DNA of 64,000 nt, taken from the NCBI RefSeq assembly GCF_002994745.2, contig NC_037092.1, positions 79,263,824-79,327,823 on the forward strand. Direction: 5' to 3'. Every line of letters starts with the position of its first letter. Position 1 is the stretch's first letter. The notes under the pieces were generated by a model, which saw only the letters and a list, made by a program, of their open reading frames with translations, was not told the DNA's origin and made no database searches. The DNA comes from Rosa chinensis (Eukaryota > Streptophyta > Magnoliopsida > Rosales > Rosaceae). A program made the position numbers and the translations under genes. This document shows positions 61,448-64,000 of this stretch, piece after piece.

Positions 61448-61830
61448 CTCCTCCTCCTCGTTGGAGCGTCGGAGCCCAAGAATCCGATCCAGGGCGGTGA
61501 AGACTTCACTGCAGAAGTCGTCGCCCGGCAAGCCGATGACGATGATGAAACCTTTCTGGCGGATTTGGGACAACTCATATCTGTTTCTCGATCCGAATCT
61601 TGGCCGGGTCTTCCATGGGTAACCCGACGGCGACGAAGACTCAAGGTGGTTGAGGTTGAGGTCGGCGGTGGTGCGGTGGAGGAAGAAGCCGCAGGAGACG
61701 AGCTCGTCGGCCCAAAGCTTGAAGACCTGCCTGTCCGATATCGAGTTCAAGATCTGCCGGTCCGATTCGTCCCCACTCCCCAGTCATTCTGATCTGGTGC
61801 CCAGAGCAATTCTAGGTGCCCAGATCTTTT
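61442..61830. other. GC-rich gene-like cargo in the MULE
   Basis: This stretch is GC-rich, unlike the AT-rich remainder, and open in overlapping frames on both strands (plus 61289-61792, minus 61750-61358). It may be a captured host exon or 5'UTR, but I recognise no protein. Confidence 0.4.
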
Positions 61831-61944
61831 TTTTTTTTTTTTTTTTACAGTGTGAACTCCGAGAATGGTGAAGGAAAAAAAAGTTAACGTGTAAAATTGA
61901 ACATATAAATGGATCAATTGTGTTTTTAGTGTATTCATTTTGGT

Positions 61945-62470
61945 TCACTTGAGGGCAATAATATGATTACTATGAGGCAATACTATGCGTATTGGGGGGC
62001 AATAATATGATTACTAGGGGGCAATAATATGATCAATTGTGTCTGTAGTGTATTCATTTTGGTTTTGGGAGTTTATACAATTCACTGGACGGAAATAATA
62101 TGACTATTGGAGGCAATAATCAGATTATTAGGAGGCAATACTATGCGTATTGGGGGGCAGTAATATGATTACTGGGGGGCAATAATATGATCAATTGTGT
62201 CTGTAGTGTATTCATTTTGGTTTTGGGAGTTTACAATTCACTGGACGGAAATAATATGATTCTTGGAGGCAATAATATGATTTTTGGGAGGCAGTAATAT
62301 GATTTTTGGGGGGTAATAATATGATTACTGGGGGGCAATAATATGGTTACTGGATATTATTATGGACTGGTTGCCGGATTCAGGTCACCGGTCGTCGGAT
62401 TCCGGTCACGGTCATAGGATTCCGGTCACCGGTCGCCGGATTCCGGTCACCGGTCGTCGGAGGCCGGCAA
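61945..62470. repeat. Nested minisatellites in the MULE
   Basis: Units like GGGGGGCAATAATATGATTA recur many times between 61950 and 62350, inside a longer unit carrying CAATTGTGTCTGTAGTGTA twice. From 62375 a second array of GGATTCCGGTCACCGGTCG units follows. Confidence 0.85.
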
Positions 62471-62672
62471 GGTGGAGGATGACTTCTCCCTCTAAGTGAA
62501 AAAGAAGGAGAGGGCAAAAAAGTCTCAAAAGAAAATTAAAAAGAATTAATTGGGTAAAGGGGAAATAATCCCTTAGAGTGTTTTGGGTAAATGGGTTTAA
62601 AAAACAGTTGGTGGAGCAAGTGGGCAATTTTTAGCCTAAAATCGGGTAAATGATCATTTCCCCAAGAAAGTA

Positions 62673-64000
62673 ATAGCAGGAGCTAGTCTACCTCTGCTAG
62701 TCGTCACCGCCGCCGCCATGCTTTCTGGCGGACGACCCCTCTAACGCAGCATCAGTACCACCTTCCTTCGGTGACCAAGCACAGATCAGCAACTCGATCA
62801 AGGCCGGAATTGAGTGATCAAAAAACCACAATCGGCCAAACTGAGCGACCAATTAGAAACCCAGATTCCTCTTGATCTCGATTCCAACCGCCGCCGCAAT
62901 CAGTAGAAGCCTCCTCTTCAGCCAATCAAAGTCGCGCCAACTCCTCTTCTACTCCTCAAAACAACAAACTCGAATACCTGCTCCAAGCCGCATACCTGCT
63001 TCCCTGCCTCACCCTAATACCTTGCTGGACAACTAGAGATCCCGCCTCTGCTAAATCTGATCTGTCGCCGTCAATCTCTATGCTCAAACCCTAGGTTTGC
63101 TCGACAGTGAATAGTAGATGGAATATGAAATTAATAGTTTATTTCACTACATGTTCGGACCATCACATGGTAATGCCACATGATAGTCCGGAACCACAAA
63201 ATAATTTCCCTTGTTTTTCTTGTTTATTGCCCATTGTGTTGTGTTTTTTTTTCTTTGTTTTTCTTTTTTTAATACAACAAGGTCCAAATTAGGCAGGACC
63301 AAAAGCAAAATACCCAAGCAACAACCTTAGAGAGAAAGAGACGCCAAAGTAATGGCACCGCCATGAACCAAAACAAACCAGCATGAACGATGACGATTCG
63401 ACCAAAGTCAGAGAGCTTGGATGATGCAACCGCAAGAAATTGAAGAACGCCTAAGAAACCTAAATCCAAATACACCAACAAGGTGCAACAATCTCCATAG
63501 CTTATCACCTGGAGAGGAGCTTTAGCCACCAACATAAACCAAAAAACCAAAGCAAGAAAAAGATTAGGCAGATCCACCATGGATCAGAAGGCCAGTCACC
63601 CAAAGGATGAGCAGACCAACGTTGCACTAGCGGGTAGAGACCCAAGTGGATTATATGGCCAATCCTGCTTAAGACTACACTCCAAGGAGCGAAGACACAA
63701 TTGGGGACTGAAGGAAAACGATCACAGGCTACGAGAACAACTGTGCTAACAAGGCTGAACCTGAGCATTTAGAGGCCTAGTGAGAAAATGTGAATGAAAA
63801 TCAGCCCCGAAAAAGTATAAATAACACATCAAATCTGCCATCAGAACTATACCACTATTCTAATCCATTGTAACATTTCCAAGATATATAACAATTTAAC
63901 TGAGGTGTCACAAAATTGGAAGACTTCGATTTTCGAAGGCCTTGTGCTGCAGCACCCACCCCACACCCTTAGAGCTGCGCCGAAGTGCTAAAGAGAAACA
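62673..64000. repeat. Continuation of the segmental duplication (matches 44186-45525)
   Basis: Starts ATAGCAGGAGCTAGTC and runs to the window edge with only scattered substitutions against 44186 onward, including the LINE-like tail. No gene is supported. Confidence 0.92.

Larger units (their letters stand above)
61197..62663. mobile_element. Mutator-like element (MULE MITE) with 9-bp target duplication
   Basis: Starts GGGGCCGTGACCACTTACCC and ends in the inverse of GGGGAAATGATCATTTACCC. The terminal inverted repeats extend about 80 bp, imperfect but with a long common core (GCCCACTTGCTCCACCAA). AAGAAAGTA precedes (61188-61196) and follows (62664-62672) the element. The sister copy at 44177-44185 has AAGAAAGTA once, the unoccupied site. 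The 1467-bp interior carries (CT)n, a GC-rich gene-like piece and a minisatellite, and no transposase. Confidence 0.95.

Overview
This is plant nuclear DNA, almost certainly from a eudicot. Genes have many GT-AG introns, intergenic DNA is AT-rich, and LTR, LINE, Helitron, hAT and Mutator-type elements are abundant. The gene set includes a VAL-type B3 repressor, a type-A cytokinin response regulator and ECA1/prolamin-like secreted proteins. A rosid, perhaps Rosaceae, is my guess, with low confidence. All gene models were built by hand from splice signals and reading-frame continuity.

Layout. 1-6832: the 5' part of a decayed minus-strand Ty3 retrotransposon of Tat type (gag, protease, RT, RNase H, start of a second RNase H, complete 5' LTR). 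6833-36350: an ordinary genic stretch with a DEDDy 3'-5' exonuclease (+), a FYVE-like zinc-finger protein (-), a VAL/HSI2 B3 repressor with 12 exons (-), an unrecognised conserved-looking plant protein (-), a type-A response regulator (+) with a Helitron in intron 3, and an unrecognised gene of at least 16 exons (-). Two local tandem duplications and LINE debris lie between them. 36350-38220: intergenic DNA with a candidate H/ACA snoRNA.

38220-64000: a young, heavily rearranged array of small secreted prolamin-like genes. Family A has three copies (39263 broken, 42917 and 59927 intact). Family B has two (41484 broken, 49723 intact on the minus strand). Two decayed A-like starts lie at 38628 and 58186. 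The array is cut by inversions (about 2.1-kb inverted arms at 47.1-49.25 kb and 55.6-57.7 kb), a perfect 31-bp hairpin, a non-coding LTR element (TSD ACATC), a LINE with a 16-bp TSD, a hAT MITE duplicated with the arms, and a Mutator-like element whose empty site survives in the sister copy.

How the parts relate. The regulatory genes at 14-36 kb are unlinked in function as far as the sequence shows. The prolamin-like array is the notable region. Families A and B have the same length, and family A lacks exactly the two cysteines expected to pair as C2-C3 in an nsLTP-like fold. Each A copy carries the same duplicated 36-bp promoter-proximal element. I find no tRNA, rRNA or CRISPR, and nothing bacterial.
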